Assembly: GCF_000717655.1 (NCBI RefSeq)
Contig: NZ_JNZY01000006.1
Location: 263,007 to 327,006 of the forward strand
Reading direction: 5' to 3'
Source: Streptomyces katrae
GTDB lineage: Bacteria; Actinomycetota; Actinomycetes; Streptomycetales; Streptomycetaceae
Length of the DNA stretch: 64,000 nt
The notes under the pieces were generated by a model. The model did not search any database. It worked only from the letters and a program-made list of their open reading frames with translations, and was not told the origin of the DNA. This document shows positions 1 to 10,389 of this stretch, piece after piece. Both the position numbers and the translations under genes were made by a program. Every line of letters starts with the position of its first letter. The first letter of the stretch is position 1.

Positions 1-831
1 GGCGATGTCGGAGCGGCCGGAGTAGTGACCCAGCAGGGTCTGGTACACGGCGAGCAGCAGCATGTAGCGGGTCGCACGCTGCTCGCGGGCCACCCGGTCG
101 ACCTCGGCGACCAGCTCGGCCGGCAGCTCGAAGCGGACCACGTCCCCGGAGCCGTCCCAGAACGCCGGCCGGGGCCGGTCCGCGGGCAGCGCGAGCGGGG
201 CGACTCCGGCCAGCCGCTCGCGCCAGTACCCGAGCAGCCGCTCCATGCGCGGCCCGCCCAGCCGTTCGGCCTCGGTGCGGGCCACGTCGGCGTACTGCAG
301 CGGCGGCGCGTCCACCGCCTCGCCCCGGTAGCCGGCGTCCAGTTCGCGCAGCAGCACGTCCCACGACCAGCCGTCCACGGCGATGTGGTGCACCACCAGC
401 AGCAGGACGTGCTCCTCGGGCCCGAGGCGGGTGAGCGTGGCCCGCAGCGGGTGCTCCTTCGCCAGGTCGAGCGGGCGCGCCAGCTCCCGGTCGAAGAGCT
501 CGGCGGTGCTGTCCGCCTCCACCCGCGCCAGCCGGCTGCGGCCCGCCGGGTCCACCACGGGTACGGGCTCCCCGTCGACGGCCGTGAACCGGGTGCGCAG
601 CACCTCGTGGCGGTCCACGATCCCCGTCAGCGACCGCTCCAGGGCCGGGACGTCGAGGGCGCCGCGGATGCGCAGGGCCAGCGGGAGCAGGGACTCGGCG
701 GAGCCTCCGGTGAGCTGGTCGAGGAACCACAGCCTCCGCTGCGCGAACGACACTCCGTCACCGTCACGTACGGCAAAGCCGGCTTCGCTGCCGTGCCTCG
801 CCGCTCCGCCGTGCGCTGCGACAACCTTCAC
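1..831 (-). CDS. Non-ribosomal peptide synthetase, N-terminal condensation domain (partial)
   Basis: Minus-strand reading frame open from a GTG at 829-831 through the left edge of the window, so only the first 277 residues are visible. The start is supported by GGAGG six bases upstream. The C1 motif SFAQRRLWFLDQ lies at residues 28-39 and the catalytic HHIAVDG motif near residue 144, followed by WSWD. These are diagnostic of an NRPS condensation domain, which joins amino acids carried on peptidyl carrier proteins. The motif is the ordinary HHxxxDG form, not the EHHxxHDG form reported for ureido-forming condensation domains. The gene lies downstream of, and in the same direction as, the carrier protein, adenylation and LanB-like genes, separated from the last of them by 175 bases, so it may have its own promoter. 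Later domains (A, T, further modules) lie outside the window. Confidence 0.93.
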   Translation of the reverse strand, partial: MKVVAAHGGAARHGSEAGFAVRDGDGVSFAQRRLWFLDQLTGGSAESLLPLALRIRGALDVPALERSLTGIVDRHEVLRTRFTAVDGEPVPVVDPAGRSRLARVEADSTAELFDRELARPLDLAKEHPLRATLTRLGPEEHVLLLVVHHIAVDGWSWDVLLRELDAGYRGEAVDAPPLQYADVARTEAERLGGPRMERLLGYWRERLAGVAPLALPADRPRPAFWDGSGDVVRFELPAELVAEVDRVAREQRATRYMLLLAVYQTLLGHYSGRSDIA

Positions 832-1006
832 TGTGGGCCTCCAAGCGGTGTTTTCCTCAACACTGCTGTCTGCGGAGATCCGTCAGTAGGGAAGAAGACG
901 CAGCCGCGCACGCAGCCGCGGGGGGTAGAACGCGCAACGGCGGCACCGCACGGCCCGGTGCTCCGCCGTGCGCGCCGCCGTCGAAAGCGTCGCCGTGCTC
1001 TTTCGG

Positions 1007-3192
1007 TCAGCCCTCGTCCACCGCCACGAAGCGCAGCTCCGAGGTGTACGCCTCGCCCTGGTCGTCGGTCAGCCAGGCCTGTTCGGGGCTCGGCAGCATC
1101 TCGGTGAACACGGCCCGGCCGTCCGGCTCCTTGCGGGCCATCCTGCGGACCGCCTTGGCGAGGATGTTCACGTACACCGGGCTGTCGAAGTCCACGTAGA
1201 ACGGGCGGGTCTCGGTCGGCAGTACGACGAACACGAACCGCGGCAGCCGGCGCCTCTCCCGCCACTGCCGGGCCCGTACGAACCGGCGGGCCTCGTCCTT
1301 CTCCTCGGCGAAGTCCATGTCCGACGGGGCCGGCCGCCAGGTCTCGCGGGCCACGACGAGGCGGTCCACCGTGACCCGGGGGGAGTGCTCGGCCGCGTCC
1401 GGCAGGATCTGGAACAGGTCCATCGCCAGGGTGGTCAGCACGTGCGAGAACACGTCCACCGCGGGGAACTCGGACCCGTCGGGCAGGACCACCGCCAGCT
1501 CGCCGTCCGTCCGTTCGGTCACCGTCACGTCGGCGCTGAGCACCGTACGGGGCCGGGCCGGATCGGCGGTGAAGTCGACGAGGGCGACGTAGTAGTCCTC
1601 GGGGCGGACCAGGCAGTGCCGGATCCGCGCCGACAGCCGCGAGCGGTGCTCCTTGGGCAGCAGCGGCATCAGCCGGGGGCCGGGATGGTCCCGGTCGGTG
1701 AGCCGGAGCAGCTCCTCGGCGTCCGGATGCTGGTTGACGAACAGCGAGGCGCCCAACGTGTTGGCGGCGACGTGCAGTTCGCCCAGGACCAGCTCGAAGT
1801 CACCGCGGGCCACGGCCTGTTCGCAGGACGCGGCGATCATGATGTCGGGACTGAGGTAGCGGGCGGCGGTCCAGCCGCCGCCCGGGCCGCCGAACTGCTC
1901 GGCCACGGGCCCCGCGACGGCCTCCAGCGGCAGCCTGACCCGGCGGGTGCCCGGCGGGGGCGAAAGGATCGCGTCCCAGCGCCGGCGGAACTCCTGCTGG
2001 AGCTCGGCGGACTCCGCGCGGGCGGCGCCGTGCAGGATGGGCATGCAGGCGAACCAGAACGCGGCGAGGTCGACCGGGCCCTGCCCGGCCAGCCGGCGGT
2101 ACACCTCCCGGGCCCGGGCCATCACCGCGTCGGCGAGCCGCGCGGTGAGCCAGCCGGCACTCGTCAGCAGCGGGTCCAGCGGGGCGAGGGCCTCGTGCAC
2201 GGTCCGCCCGAGGGCGGCGGTCGCCGCCCGCCGGCAATCGGAGTACACCAGGGCCCGGCAGGGCGCCGTACCGGCCGCCTTCTCGCGCACGGCGGCGGTC
2301 TCGGTCAGCGCGACGAACTCGCCCTCGAGCTCCGTCAGTGCGGCCACCAGGGCCTCGGGCCCGACCGCCGCCCGTACGCGCTCCCGGCCCCGCTCCAGGA
2401 CGTCCAGGGCGGCCAGGCCGGGCTCGCGCAGCTCCCCGTCCCCGACCCGGTCCAGCCAGGCCCGCAGGTGCCGCTCCGGGCGGGCATCGGCGGGCACCTC
2501 CAGCTTCCACACCACCCACCGGCGGGCGACCAGGTCGGCCAGGACCGCGGACACGTCCACGTCCGGCAGCGCGGCGCGGATGTCCCGCGCGGGGCGTACG
2601 CCGTCGCACAGCGCAAGCACGGCACGCGCGTCCTCGCCGAGGGCCTGGCTCGGGCGGCCCGGCACCGTCACGTCCATGCCGGTCTGGCGGACGAACGGCA
2701 CGCGCCGGGGCGCCACCCATTCCCGTACCGCCGGATCGGTGTCGATCCGCGCGGCCAGGGCGTCGACCGCCCAGCTGGCGAAGTACACCTCCGATCCGGC
2801 GATCAGGCCGGTGCCGGGGGCGCCGGCGTGGACGCGGACGCCCTCGGCGGACAGGTCCCAGCGGCCCCAGCCGACGGGGCCGAAGAACCCGATGGTGTCG
2901 TTCTTGACGCAGAACCGCTGCCAGTAGTGGGCGACCAGCTCCTCGCGCTGGCGGCGATCTCCTGGAGCGTGTGCGCCACCTCCACCTGGGCTTCGGCGAA
3001 CAGGGCGGTGAACTCCCCCCACCGCTCACCGGCCAGGGCGCCCGGGCCCTCGCCGGGCTCGAACTTGTCGGCGGCCGCGGCCAGCCCGTCCGGGGCCAGC
3101 CGCAGCACGCCCCCGGCCGGGAATCCCGCCCCGCGCAGGGCGAACTGGTCCCACAGCCGCCAGCGGCCGCCGGGCACGTAGGTGTCTGTCAT
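1007..3192 (-). pseudogene. LanB-like protein 1 (lantibiotic dehydratase family), frameshifted
   Basis: Two overlapping frames together encode a protein closely related along its whole length to the intact LanB-like protein at 6137-8371. The first about 80 residues (MTDTYVPGGRWRLWDQ onward) run from the ATG at 3192 to about 2955. The rest, beginning RQREELVAHYW, continues in another frame to the stop at 1007. Comparison with the paralogue puts the shift near 2950-2957, where one base appears to be missing. The downstream frame keeps clean codon use to the end (SELRFVAVDEG), so the lesion is recent or an assembly error. The family shares the fold of the glutamylation half of LanB enzymes, which use aminoacyl-tRNA. 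The C-terminal elimination domain of full LanBs is absent. The carrier protein gene ends ten bases upstream. If the shift is real the protein is truncated after about 80 native residues. Confidence 0.8.
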
Positions 3193-3202
3193 GGCCTGCC
3201 CC

Positions 3203-3480
3203 TCATGCCCGGACGAAGTCGGCGTGGACGACGTCGGCGAGGTCCGCCGGCGAGGGGTAGGCGAAGACCAGGGCCACCGGGACCTCCGCCCCGAGCGCCT
3301 CCTCGAGCCGTGCGGTGATCCGGAACGCGGTCAGCGAGTCGCCGCCCCATTCGTAGAAGTCGCTCTGCTCGTCGAGGTCGGCCACCCCCAGCGTCTCGCG
3401 GTAGATGGAGACGACCAGTTCGGTCAGGGCGGCGCCGGTCAGCTGCGCGGTCAGGTTCTGGGTCTCGGTCGCGGTCGCGG

Positions 3481-3484
<4 letters not shown>
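3203..3484 (-). CDS. Free-standing peptidyl/acyl carrier protein
   Basis: A 93-residue protein with the phosphopantetheine attachment motif GGDSL in the context YEWGGDSLTAFRITARLE. The Ser is expected to receive a 4'-phosphopantetheine arm and carry an aminoacyl or peptidyl thioester. Size and motif match single PCP/ACP proteins. Its ATG overlaps the stop of the upstream dehydratase-like gene (ATGA at 3481-3484), so the two are probably translationally coupled, and LanB-like protein 1 starts ten bases after its stop. In this locus it is the obvious partner of the free adenylation domain at 4632-6140, which would load it, and of the condensation domain at the left edge. Whether the LanB-like proteins act on its cargo is inference. 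Confidence 0.9.
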
Positions 3485-4631
<1,147 letters not shown>

Positions 4632-4635
<4 letters not shown>

Positions 4636-6140
4636 GACCGGCGTCCTGTCTGCGAGAGGGCACGGCGGTCGGCCTTCCCGCTGCGGGTGGTGGGCAGTTC
4701 CGCCAGCCGCACGAACCGCCGCGGCATCAGGTGCGGGGGCAGGCCGGCGGCCAGGTGGGCGCGCAGCGCGGCGTCGGTGGTGCCCGCCAGGTCGCCCGTG
4801 ACGTGGGCGACGAGGAACACCCGCCCCTGGGCGTCGGCCTCGCTGGTGACGACCGCCCCCGTGACCCCGGCGTGCGACAGCAGCGCCCCCTCGACCTCGG
4901 CCGGGTCCACCCGATAGCCGCGGATCTTCACCTGCCGGTCGCCGCGCCCCAGGTACTCCAGCCCGTCGGGACCCGTCCGGGCCAGGTCGCCGGTGCGGTA
5001 CAGCCGCGCACCCGGCGGACCGAACGGGTCCGGTACGAAGCACTCGGCCGTACGGGCGGCCCGCCCGCGGTAGCCGCGGGCCACGCCCGCGCCGCCGATG
5101 TAGACCTCCCCGACGTCCCCGTCGGGCACCGGGGCCATCCCGGCATCCAGGAGCCGTACGACCACGCCGTCGATCGCGGTGCCGACGGTGTCGGTCAGGA
5201 CGTCCGGCCGGGCCGGCACGGCGTACCGGGTCGAGGTCATCGTGCACTCGGTCGGGCCGTACTGGTTGACCAGGCTGCCCCGGACCAGCGGCCGCCCCCC
5301 GGCCGCAAGGAACGGCCGCAGCGACTCGCCGCTGGAGACCACCAGGCGGACCCCGGCGAGCAGCCGGGCCCCGTCCGGCTGCCCGGCCAGGAACGACAGG
5401 AACGACGGGGTCGTGCTCAGCAGCGCGCTCACCCCGTGCTCCCGGACCACGGCGCCGAACTCCTCGGGCCGCAGCAGCGCCGAGCGCGGCACCACCACCA
5501 GCCGTCCGCCCGCCAGCAGCGGGGCGAAGGTGTCCCGCAGCGACGCGTCGTAGCCGAGCGGGGCGAGCTGGAGGGCCACGGTGTCGGGCCCCAGCCCGTA
5601 GTCGCGGGCGATGAAACGCAGGTACGAGTCCAGCCCGAGGTGCTCGACCAGGACGGCGCTGGGCTCCCCGGTGCTCCCGGAGGTGTGGCTGACGTACGCG
5701 AGCGAGCGCTCGCCGGGCGGTCCGCCCGGCCGCCCGTCCGCACCGGCCGCGCTGCCGGGCCGGTCCAGGAGGACGGGCGGCCCCGGGACCGGCAGGTCGA
5801 GCCCGCCCGCCAACGCCGAGGTGGTCACCAGCAGCTCCGCGCCGCCGCTGCGGGCCAGCGCCGCCAGCCGGGCCGGCGGCTGCTCCGGGTCCAGGCCGAG
5901 GAAGGCCGCGCCGCAGCGCACCACGGCGGCCGGTGCCACCACGGCGTCCACGCCACGCTCCACGGCCACCGCGCACACCGTCTCCGGGCGGGCGCCGCGG
6001 GCCCGCAGCACCGCCGCGAGGGCGTCGATGCGGGCGGTGAGCTCCGCGTACGTCACCTCGCCGGCGGGGGTGGTGACCGCGACCCGGTCCGGGTCGAGAG
6101 AGGCGTGCGCGGCGATGTCGTCGACGAAGGTCCGCATCAC
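4632..6140 (-). CDS. Stand-alone NRPS adenylation domain
   Basis: A 502-residue ANL-superfamily enzyme that should activate an amino acid as its adenylate and load it onto a carrier protein. Visible core motifs are A3 at residues 152-163 (HTSGSTGEPSAV), A4 with Asp198 in YDAS, A5 NQYGPTE at 292-298, A7 YRTGD, A8 GRGDRQVKIRGYRVDP and A10 RSGKADRRAL. Asp198 is the usual alpha-amine contact, pointing to an amino acid substrate. The A3 motif lacks the usual Pro-Lys-Gly end (here Pro-Ser-Ala). A hand alignment of pocket positions gives D-A-R-S-V-S-Q-M-T, which I cannot assign to a substrate. No carrier domain is attached; the free carrier at 3203-3484 is the likely partner. The GTG start at 6140 overlaps the stop of the LanB-like gene. 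Confidence 0.92.
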
Positions 6141-8371
6141 GCGCTCCTGTCCGAGGCGCGCTCCCGCGCGGGCCGCGAGACGTCCGTGACCGTCTGGTCG
6201 ACGGCGACGAAGCGCAGCTCCGAGGTGAACGTGTCGCCCTGGTCGTCGGTCAGCCAGGCCTGCTCCGGGGTCGGCAGCATCTCGCTGATCTTCAGCTTGG
6301 CCCCGGGGTCCTTGCGGGCCAGCCTGCGCGCGGCCTTCGCGAGGATGGTCAGGTACACGGGGCTGTCAAAGTCCACGTAGAAGGGCCGGGGTTCGCTCGG
6401 CGAGACCACGAACACGAACCGCGGCAAGTCGTGTTCCTCGCGCCAGTGCCGGGCCCGTACGTACCGCCTGGCCTCGGACTTCTCTTCGGCGAAGGCCAGT
6501 TCGGACGCCGGGAAGGCCCAGGTCTCGCGCGCCACCACCATCTTGTCGATGCTGATCCGCGGCGTGTGGTCGCCCTCGGGGCGCAGCGTGAACCGGTCCA
6601 TGACGCGCTGCGTCAGGGTGTTCGCGTACACGTCGAGCAGATCGAACGCGGCCCCGTCGGGCAGTACCGCCATCAGCCGGCCCTCCCGGTCCTCCACCAC
6701 GACGTCGGCGCACAGGACCGTGCGCGGGCGGTGCGGATCGCCGGTGTCGTCGACCAGCGAGACGTAGTAGTCCTGCGGCCGGTCCAGCGAAGGCCTGCTG
6801 CGCGCCGACCACTTCAGTGGCAGTTCCTTGGGCAGCATCGGCAGCAGCCGCGGCCCGGGGAAGTCGCGGGTGGTCTCCGCGATCAACTCGTCGCGGTCGG
6901 GATGCTGGTGGACGAAGAGGGAGGCGCCCATCGTGTTGAGCGCGCTGTGCATCTCGCCCAGCACCATCTCGAAGTCGCCGCGTGCCACGGCGTCCGGGTT
7001 CTCGGCGAGGAGCAGCACGTCCGGGCTGAAGTAGCGGGCCAGCGACCAGCCCGCGCCGGGCTCCTCGAACTCGGCCCGCACCTGCTCGGCGATGTCCGCC
7101 GACGACACCCGTACCCGGCGCGCCCCCTCGGGCACCGCCAGGATCCGCGCCCATTTCGCCCGCAGCTCCGCCTGGACGGCGTCCAGGTCCCGGCCCGCCT
7201 CCGGGTACGGGGAGGGCAGGCAGCCCAGCCACATCGACCCCAGGTCCACCGGGCCGGCCGCCCGCAACCGCTCGTACACCTCGCGCAGCCGTGCACCGAC
7301 CCGCTCGGCGAAGCGGTTGGTCAGCCAGCGCGCCGCCGTCAGGCACTGCGCGAGGGGGGTCAGCTCGCCCAGCAGGGCGGTGCCGAGGGTCGCCGTCGCC
7401 GCGCGCCGGGCGTCCGAGTACACGAGCCCCCGGCAGGGGGCGGTCCGCTCGCCCTTGGAGCGCTGGGCGTCGGTGGCGGTCAGCGCCGCGAAGTCGGCCT
7501 CCAGGGCGCCGATCGCCGAGGTCAGTGCCTCGGCGTCCAGGCCGGCCGCCTGGACGGCGTCCCGCCCGCGCTCCAGGACGGCCAGCTTCTCCAGGGCCGG
7601 CTCGCGCAGGGCCGGATCGGCGATCCGCTCCAGGACGGCCCGCAGCTCCCGCTCCGGGTAGGTGCCGGTCGGCACGTCGAGGCGCCAGTGCACCCACCGT
7701 TTGGCCAGCAGCCACTGCACGGTCTCGGTCGCCTCCGCCACCGGGATCCCCAGCGCCCCGGCGATCGCGGCCACCGGCCGGGTCCCGTCGCACAGGTCCA
7801 GTACGGCCCGGGCGGTCGCGCCGATGGGCTGCGCAGGCCGGCCCGGCAGATGCACGGACAGGCCCTCGGCCCGTACGAAGGACACCCGGCGCGGGGGTAT
7901 CCAGGCCCGCAGCGCGGGGTCCGCGTTCAGCGACTTGGCCAGGGCGTCGATGGCCCAACTGGCGAAGTAGACCCGCGAGCCGGCGAGGAACCCGCCGGAG
8001 CCGGGGTCGACCTGCACCCCGTCCGTGGCGAGATCCCAGCGGCCCCAGCCGACGGGGCCGAAGAACCCGATGGTGTCGTTCTTGACGCAGAACCGCTGCC
8101 AGTAGTGGGCGACCAGCTCCTCGCGCTGGCGGATGTCCTGAAGCAGCTCGGCGGTGCGGACGGCGCCGGTGTCGAAGGCCCCGGTGAACGCTTCCCAGTC
8201 CGGGCCGGCGAGGGCGTCGCCCGGACCGAACTTGTCGGCGGCGAGGGCGAGTCCGGGCGGGGCCATGCGCAGGACCCCCTCGGCCGGGAAACCCGGACCG
8301 CGGAGTGCGAAGTGCTCCCACAACCGCCACCCGCCGGTGGGCAGGTGCACGGTCTCTGGGGTGTCCGACAT
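6137..8371 (-). CDS. LanB-like protein 2 (lantibiotic dehydratase family, small form)
   Basis: A 744-residue protein starting MSDTPETVHL at 8371, with AAGGAG seven bases upstream. Landmarks are KNDTIGFFGPVGWGRW at residues 97-112, an EMLPTPEQAWLTDDQG block and a SELRFVAVD ending, which I read as the N-terminal (glutamylation) domain of the lantibiotic dehydratase family. The separate elimination domain of true LanB enzymes is missing. Small LanBs of this kind include peptide aminoacyl-tRNA ligases, which add an amino acid from aminoacyl-tRNA to a peptide, and LanB-like proteins are also found in NRPS clusters. It is closely similar to the frameshifted copy at 1007-3192. It is the first gene of the minus-strand run and its stop overlaps the GTG of the adenylation gene. 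No precursor peptide gene was found nearby. Confidence 0.85.
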   Translation of the reverse strand: MSDTPETVHLPTGGWRLWEHFALRGPGFPAEGVLRMAPPGLALAADKFGPGDALAGPDWEAFTGAFDTGAVRTAELLQDIRQREELVAHYWQRFCVKNDTIGFFGPVGWGRWDLATDGVQVDPGSGGFLAGSRVYFASWAIDALAKSLNADPALRAWIPPRRVSFVRAEGLSVHLPGRPAQPIGATARAVLDLCDGTRPVAAIAGALGIPVAEATETVQWLLAKRWVHWRLDVPTGTYPERELRAVLERIADPALREPALEKLAVLERGRDAVQAAGLDAEALTSAIGALEADFAALTATDAQRSKGERTAPCRGLVYSDARRAATATLGTALLGELTPLAQCLTAARWLTNRFAERVGARLREVYERLRAAGPVDLGSMWLGCLPSPYPEAGRDLDAVQAELRAKWARILAVPEGARRVRVSSADIAEQVRAEFEEPGAGWSLARYFSPDVLLLAENPDAVARGDFEMVLGEMHSALNTMGASLFVHQHPDRDELIAETTRDFPGPRLLPMLPKELPLKWSARSRPSLDRPQDYYVSLVDDTGDPHRPRTVLCADVVVEDREGRLMAVLPDGAAFDLLDVYANTLTQRVMDRFTLRPEGDHTPRISIDKMVVARETWAFPASELAFAEEKSEARRYVRARHWREEHDLPRFVFVVSPSEPRPFYVDFDSPVYLTILAKAARRLARKDPGAKLKISEMLPTPEQAWLTDDQGDTFTSELRFVAVDQTVTDVSRPARERASDRSA

Positions 8372-8597
8372 GGCGGAGCTCCTTCCAGCCTGATGGGGTG
8401 GCGTGGCCGGCGGCGCTGTACCTCTCGGACGCCACCCTGGCTGCCCCGAACACTGCCGCCGCGCCGGCCGGCGCCACCAGGGAAGGAGCGGCAGCACCGA
8501 CCGCCGGTCCTTCTGCGCGTTTGTCCCTATGGCGGGCCGGATCCCGGCGTCACGCTGTGACCCATCGAGACCGAAGAACTCCGGGAGGACCGAAGCC
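8372..8597. promoter_or_regulatory. Divergent promoter region between LanB-like 2 and mbtH
   Basis: This 226-base gap separates two divergently transcribed genes of the same locus, so it must hold promoters for both directions. Ribosome-binding sites are visible at each end: AAGGAG before the LanB-like ATG on the minus strand and GGAGG nine bases before the mbtH ATG on the plus strand. I see no precursor-peptide ORF with convincing codon use and no clear operator palindrome. Confidence 0.6.
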
Positions 8598-8801
8598 ATG
8601 AGTGACACCGACGAGAGCGGCTACCGGGTCGTGCACAACGACGAGGAGCAGTACTCCCTCTGGCGGGCGGACCGCGAACTGCCGGCGGGCTGGCACGCCG
8701 AGGGAACGGAGGGCACCCGGCAGGAATGCCTGGACCACATCGCCGCGGTGTGGACGGACATGCGCCCGCTGAGCCTGCGCCGCAGGATGGCGACGGCCTG
8801 A
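8598..8801 (+). CDS. MbtH-like protein
   Basis: A 67-residue protein with the MbtH family signature: an N-E-E-Q-Y-S-L-W stretch, PAGWHAEG, a CLDHI segment and WTDMRPLSLRRR at the end. MbtH proteins bind adenylation domains and are often needed for their folding and activity. The likely partners here are the free adenylation domain at 4632-6140 and the NRPS leaving the left edge. ATG 8598 is preceded by GGAGG nine bases upstream; a longer in-frame reading from 8403 lacks such a site and has no family similarity. The stop codon lies inside the first unit of a five-fold 12-base repeat. Confidence 0.95.
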   Translation: MSDTDESGYRVVHNDEEQYSLWRADRELPAGWHAEGTEGTRQECLDHIAAVWTDMRPLSLRRRMATA

Positions 8802-8856
8802 ACGGCGGCCTGAACGGCGGCCTCAACGGGGATCTGAACGGGGGCCTGAACGCCGG
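8797..8856. repeat. Five tandem 12-bp units starting at the mbtH stop codon
   Basis: Five consecutive 12-base units related to CCTGAACGGCGG start at 8797, four bases before the end of mbtH. Units 1 and 2 are identical and units 3 to 5 differ at a few positions. Read in the -1 frame relative to mbtH they encode Leu-Asn-Gly-Gly tetrapeptides followed by a stop at 8867-8869. Confidence 0.88.
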
Positions 8857-8994
8857 TCGGCGAGGCTGAGGCGCGGGGGAACCGAGCCCCACCGACCGGT
8901 TCCACCGGAGGTCTTGTTGGGCCGCGAGCACCTCGGGTGGTGCGCCCTGTTCGGCCGCGAAGCCGGCCTGCGTGACGTGGGCCCCGGTGCCGGC

Positions 8995-10389
8995 TCAGGA
9001 CAGCGGGTGTGCGGGCAGCCCCCGGCGGGCCGGGCCGAGCGTGGCCAGGTAGTCGTCCAGTGTGCGGTGCGGGGTCCAGCCCTGGGACCGGGCCCGGGTC
9101 AGGTCCAGGACGACCGGGTGGGCCAGCTGGTCCACCGCGTAGCGGCTGAGGGCCGGTTCGCCGCCGCGGGCGAGCAGCTCCGCGGTGCGGGCCGCCGTAC
9201 GGGCCACCGCCGGCGGGAGGTGCCGGATCCGGGCGGCGACGCCGTGCGCGTGCAGGACCCTGCGTACGGCCGCATCGCGCGCGTAGGGCGCCGCGTCGGC
9301 CACGTTGTACGCGCCCGGGGCCCACCCGGCGGCCGCCGCGAGGGCGGCATCGGCCAGGTTCTCCACCGCCGTCAGGCTGAGCGGTACGTCCGGTCCCGGC
9401 AGCAGCAGGGTCCCGGCCCGGACCCGGGAGAGCAGCCTCGGCAGCAGGGTGCCGTCGCCGGGGCCGTAGACGGCCCGCGGCCGCAGCACCACCGCCCCCG
9501 CGGCCAGCGCGAGGGCCTCGCCCGCCGCCTTGGTGCGGCCGTAGGCGTTCAACTGCCCGGTACGCGGATGGTCCTCGCGGACCAGGGTGCGGTCGCGCCG
9601 GGGGTCGTAGACGCTGGCACTGCTGACCCACACCACGGGCCGGTCTCCGGCCGCCCGCAGCAGCCGTTCGGTCCCGGTGACGTTGACCGCGTACATCTCC
9701 GCCTCCGCGGGGGAACCGGGGGCCGGGTCGCCGACCGCCGCCGCGCAGTGCACGACGACGTCGATCCCGGCCAGGTCCGGCAGTTCGCGGGCCGCATCCC
9801 AGAACCGGTGCTCGCCGACGGGCCCGGGCCGCCGCCCCAGACACACCACCTCGGCCCCGCCCGCCGCGGCAGCCCGCGCCACGTGCCCCCCGCAGAACCC
9901 GCTCGCCCCGGTGACGGCAACCCGCAGCCCCCGGTCCACGGTCCTGCGACCGCCACCGGTTGTGCGGTCCGCCCCGACGGAATCGGCTGCACCGGCTGCC
10001 CGGTCCGTGCGGCTCGCACCTGCTGCTGTCGTACCGGACGGGCCAGTCGCACCGGCGGCATCGGCGCTGCGGTTCGCATCGGCCGCCACGGCTGTACGCC
10101 TGGCCCCGGCTGCCCCGGCTGCCCCGGCTGCCCCCGCTGGGCGCGCCGCACCGGACGTCCTCGCCGTATCGGCCGGACGGGCCGTGCGGCTCGGGCCGGC
10201 GGTCAGGGCCGCACGCCCGGGCCCGGCCTCGCCAGCCGCGCGGGCCGCACCGGCCGTACGGGGAGCACTGGCCGTCCGCGCCGCATCATCCGCTCCGGCG
10301 GAACCAGTCGTGCGGTACGCATCGGCGGTGCGCGCAGAGCCGGTTGCTCCGGCTCCGGCTCCGGTGCGGCCGGTCGGATCGGCGTTCAT
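8995..10389 (-). CDS. Extended SDR, NAD(P)-dependent epimerase/dehydrogenase (OleD-like)
   Basis: The catalytic part starts near residue 156 with a Rossmann NAD(P) site (VAVTGASGFCGG) and contains the SSASVY and YGRTK segment with the Tyr-x-x-x-Lys pair of extended SDRs. The 3-beta-hydroxysteroid dehydrogenase/OleD group is the best fit. OleD reduces the 2-alkyl-3-ketoacyl product of OleA; this role here is inferred from the neighbours. The first 150 residues are low-complexity Ala/Gly/Thr/Arg and unlike any SDR. The ATG at 10389 overlaps the P450 stop (ATGA), supporting the long form, but a GTG at 9939 just before the Rossmann fold could be the start of a normal-sized 314-residue enzyme. It is the last gene of a five-gene coupled operon. 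Confidence 0.85.
   Translation of the reverse strand: MNADPTGRTGAGAGATGSARTADAYRTTGSAGADDAARTASAPRTAGAARAAGEAGPGRAALTAGPSRTARPADTARTSGAARPAGAAGAAGAAGARRTAVAADANRSADAAGATGPSGTTAAGASRTDRAAGAADSVGADRTTGGGRRTVDRGLRVAVTGASGFCGGHVARAAAAGGAEVVCLGRRPGPVGEHRFWDAARELPDLAGIDVVVHCAAAVGDPAPGSPAEAEMYAVNVTGTERLLRAAGDRPVVWVSSASVYDPRRDRTLVREDHPRTGQLNAYGRTKAAGEALALAAGAVVLRPRAVYGPGDGTLLPRLLSRVRAGTLLLPGPDVPLSLTAVENLADAALAAAAGWAPGAYNVADAAPYARDAAVRRVLHAHGVAARIRHLPPAVARTAARTAELLARGGEPALSRYAVDQLAHPVVLDLTRARSQGWTPHRTLDDYLATLGPARRGLPAHPLS
9940..10380. repeat. Low-complexity Ala/Gly/Thr/Arg-coding tract in the SDR gene
   Basis: About 440 bases at the 5' end of the SDR gene consist of degenerate short repeats, including GCCCCGGCT-like units near 10100-10135. 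They are in frame and without stops on the coding strand, and encode a disordered stretch. Similar material sits inside the adjacent P450 gene. Confidence 0.75.

Noticed and set aside
828..911. Short minus-strand ORF ending with a GTGA overlap at the NRPS start, considered as a precursor peptide for the LanB-like proteins
   Set aside because: Many codons end in A or T, unlike every real gene here; there is no ribosome-binding site and no leader/core pattern. It is more likely promoter or leader sequence.
968..3181. 737-codon plus-strand ORF opposite LanB-like protein 1
   Set aside because: It is a mirror of the real minus-strand gene, produced by the high G+C content. Its Gly/Arg/His/Pro-rich translation matches no protein, and the minus strand shows family motifs.
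8403..8801. Longer start for the MbtH protein
   Set aside because: The extra 65 residues lack family similarity and a ribosome-binding site; ATG 8598 has both.
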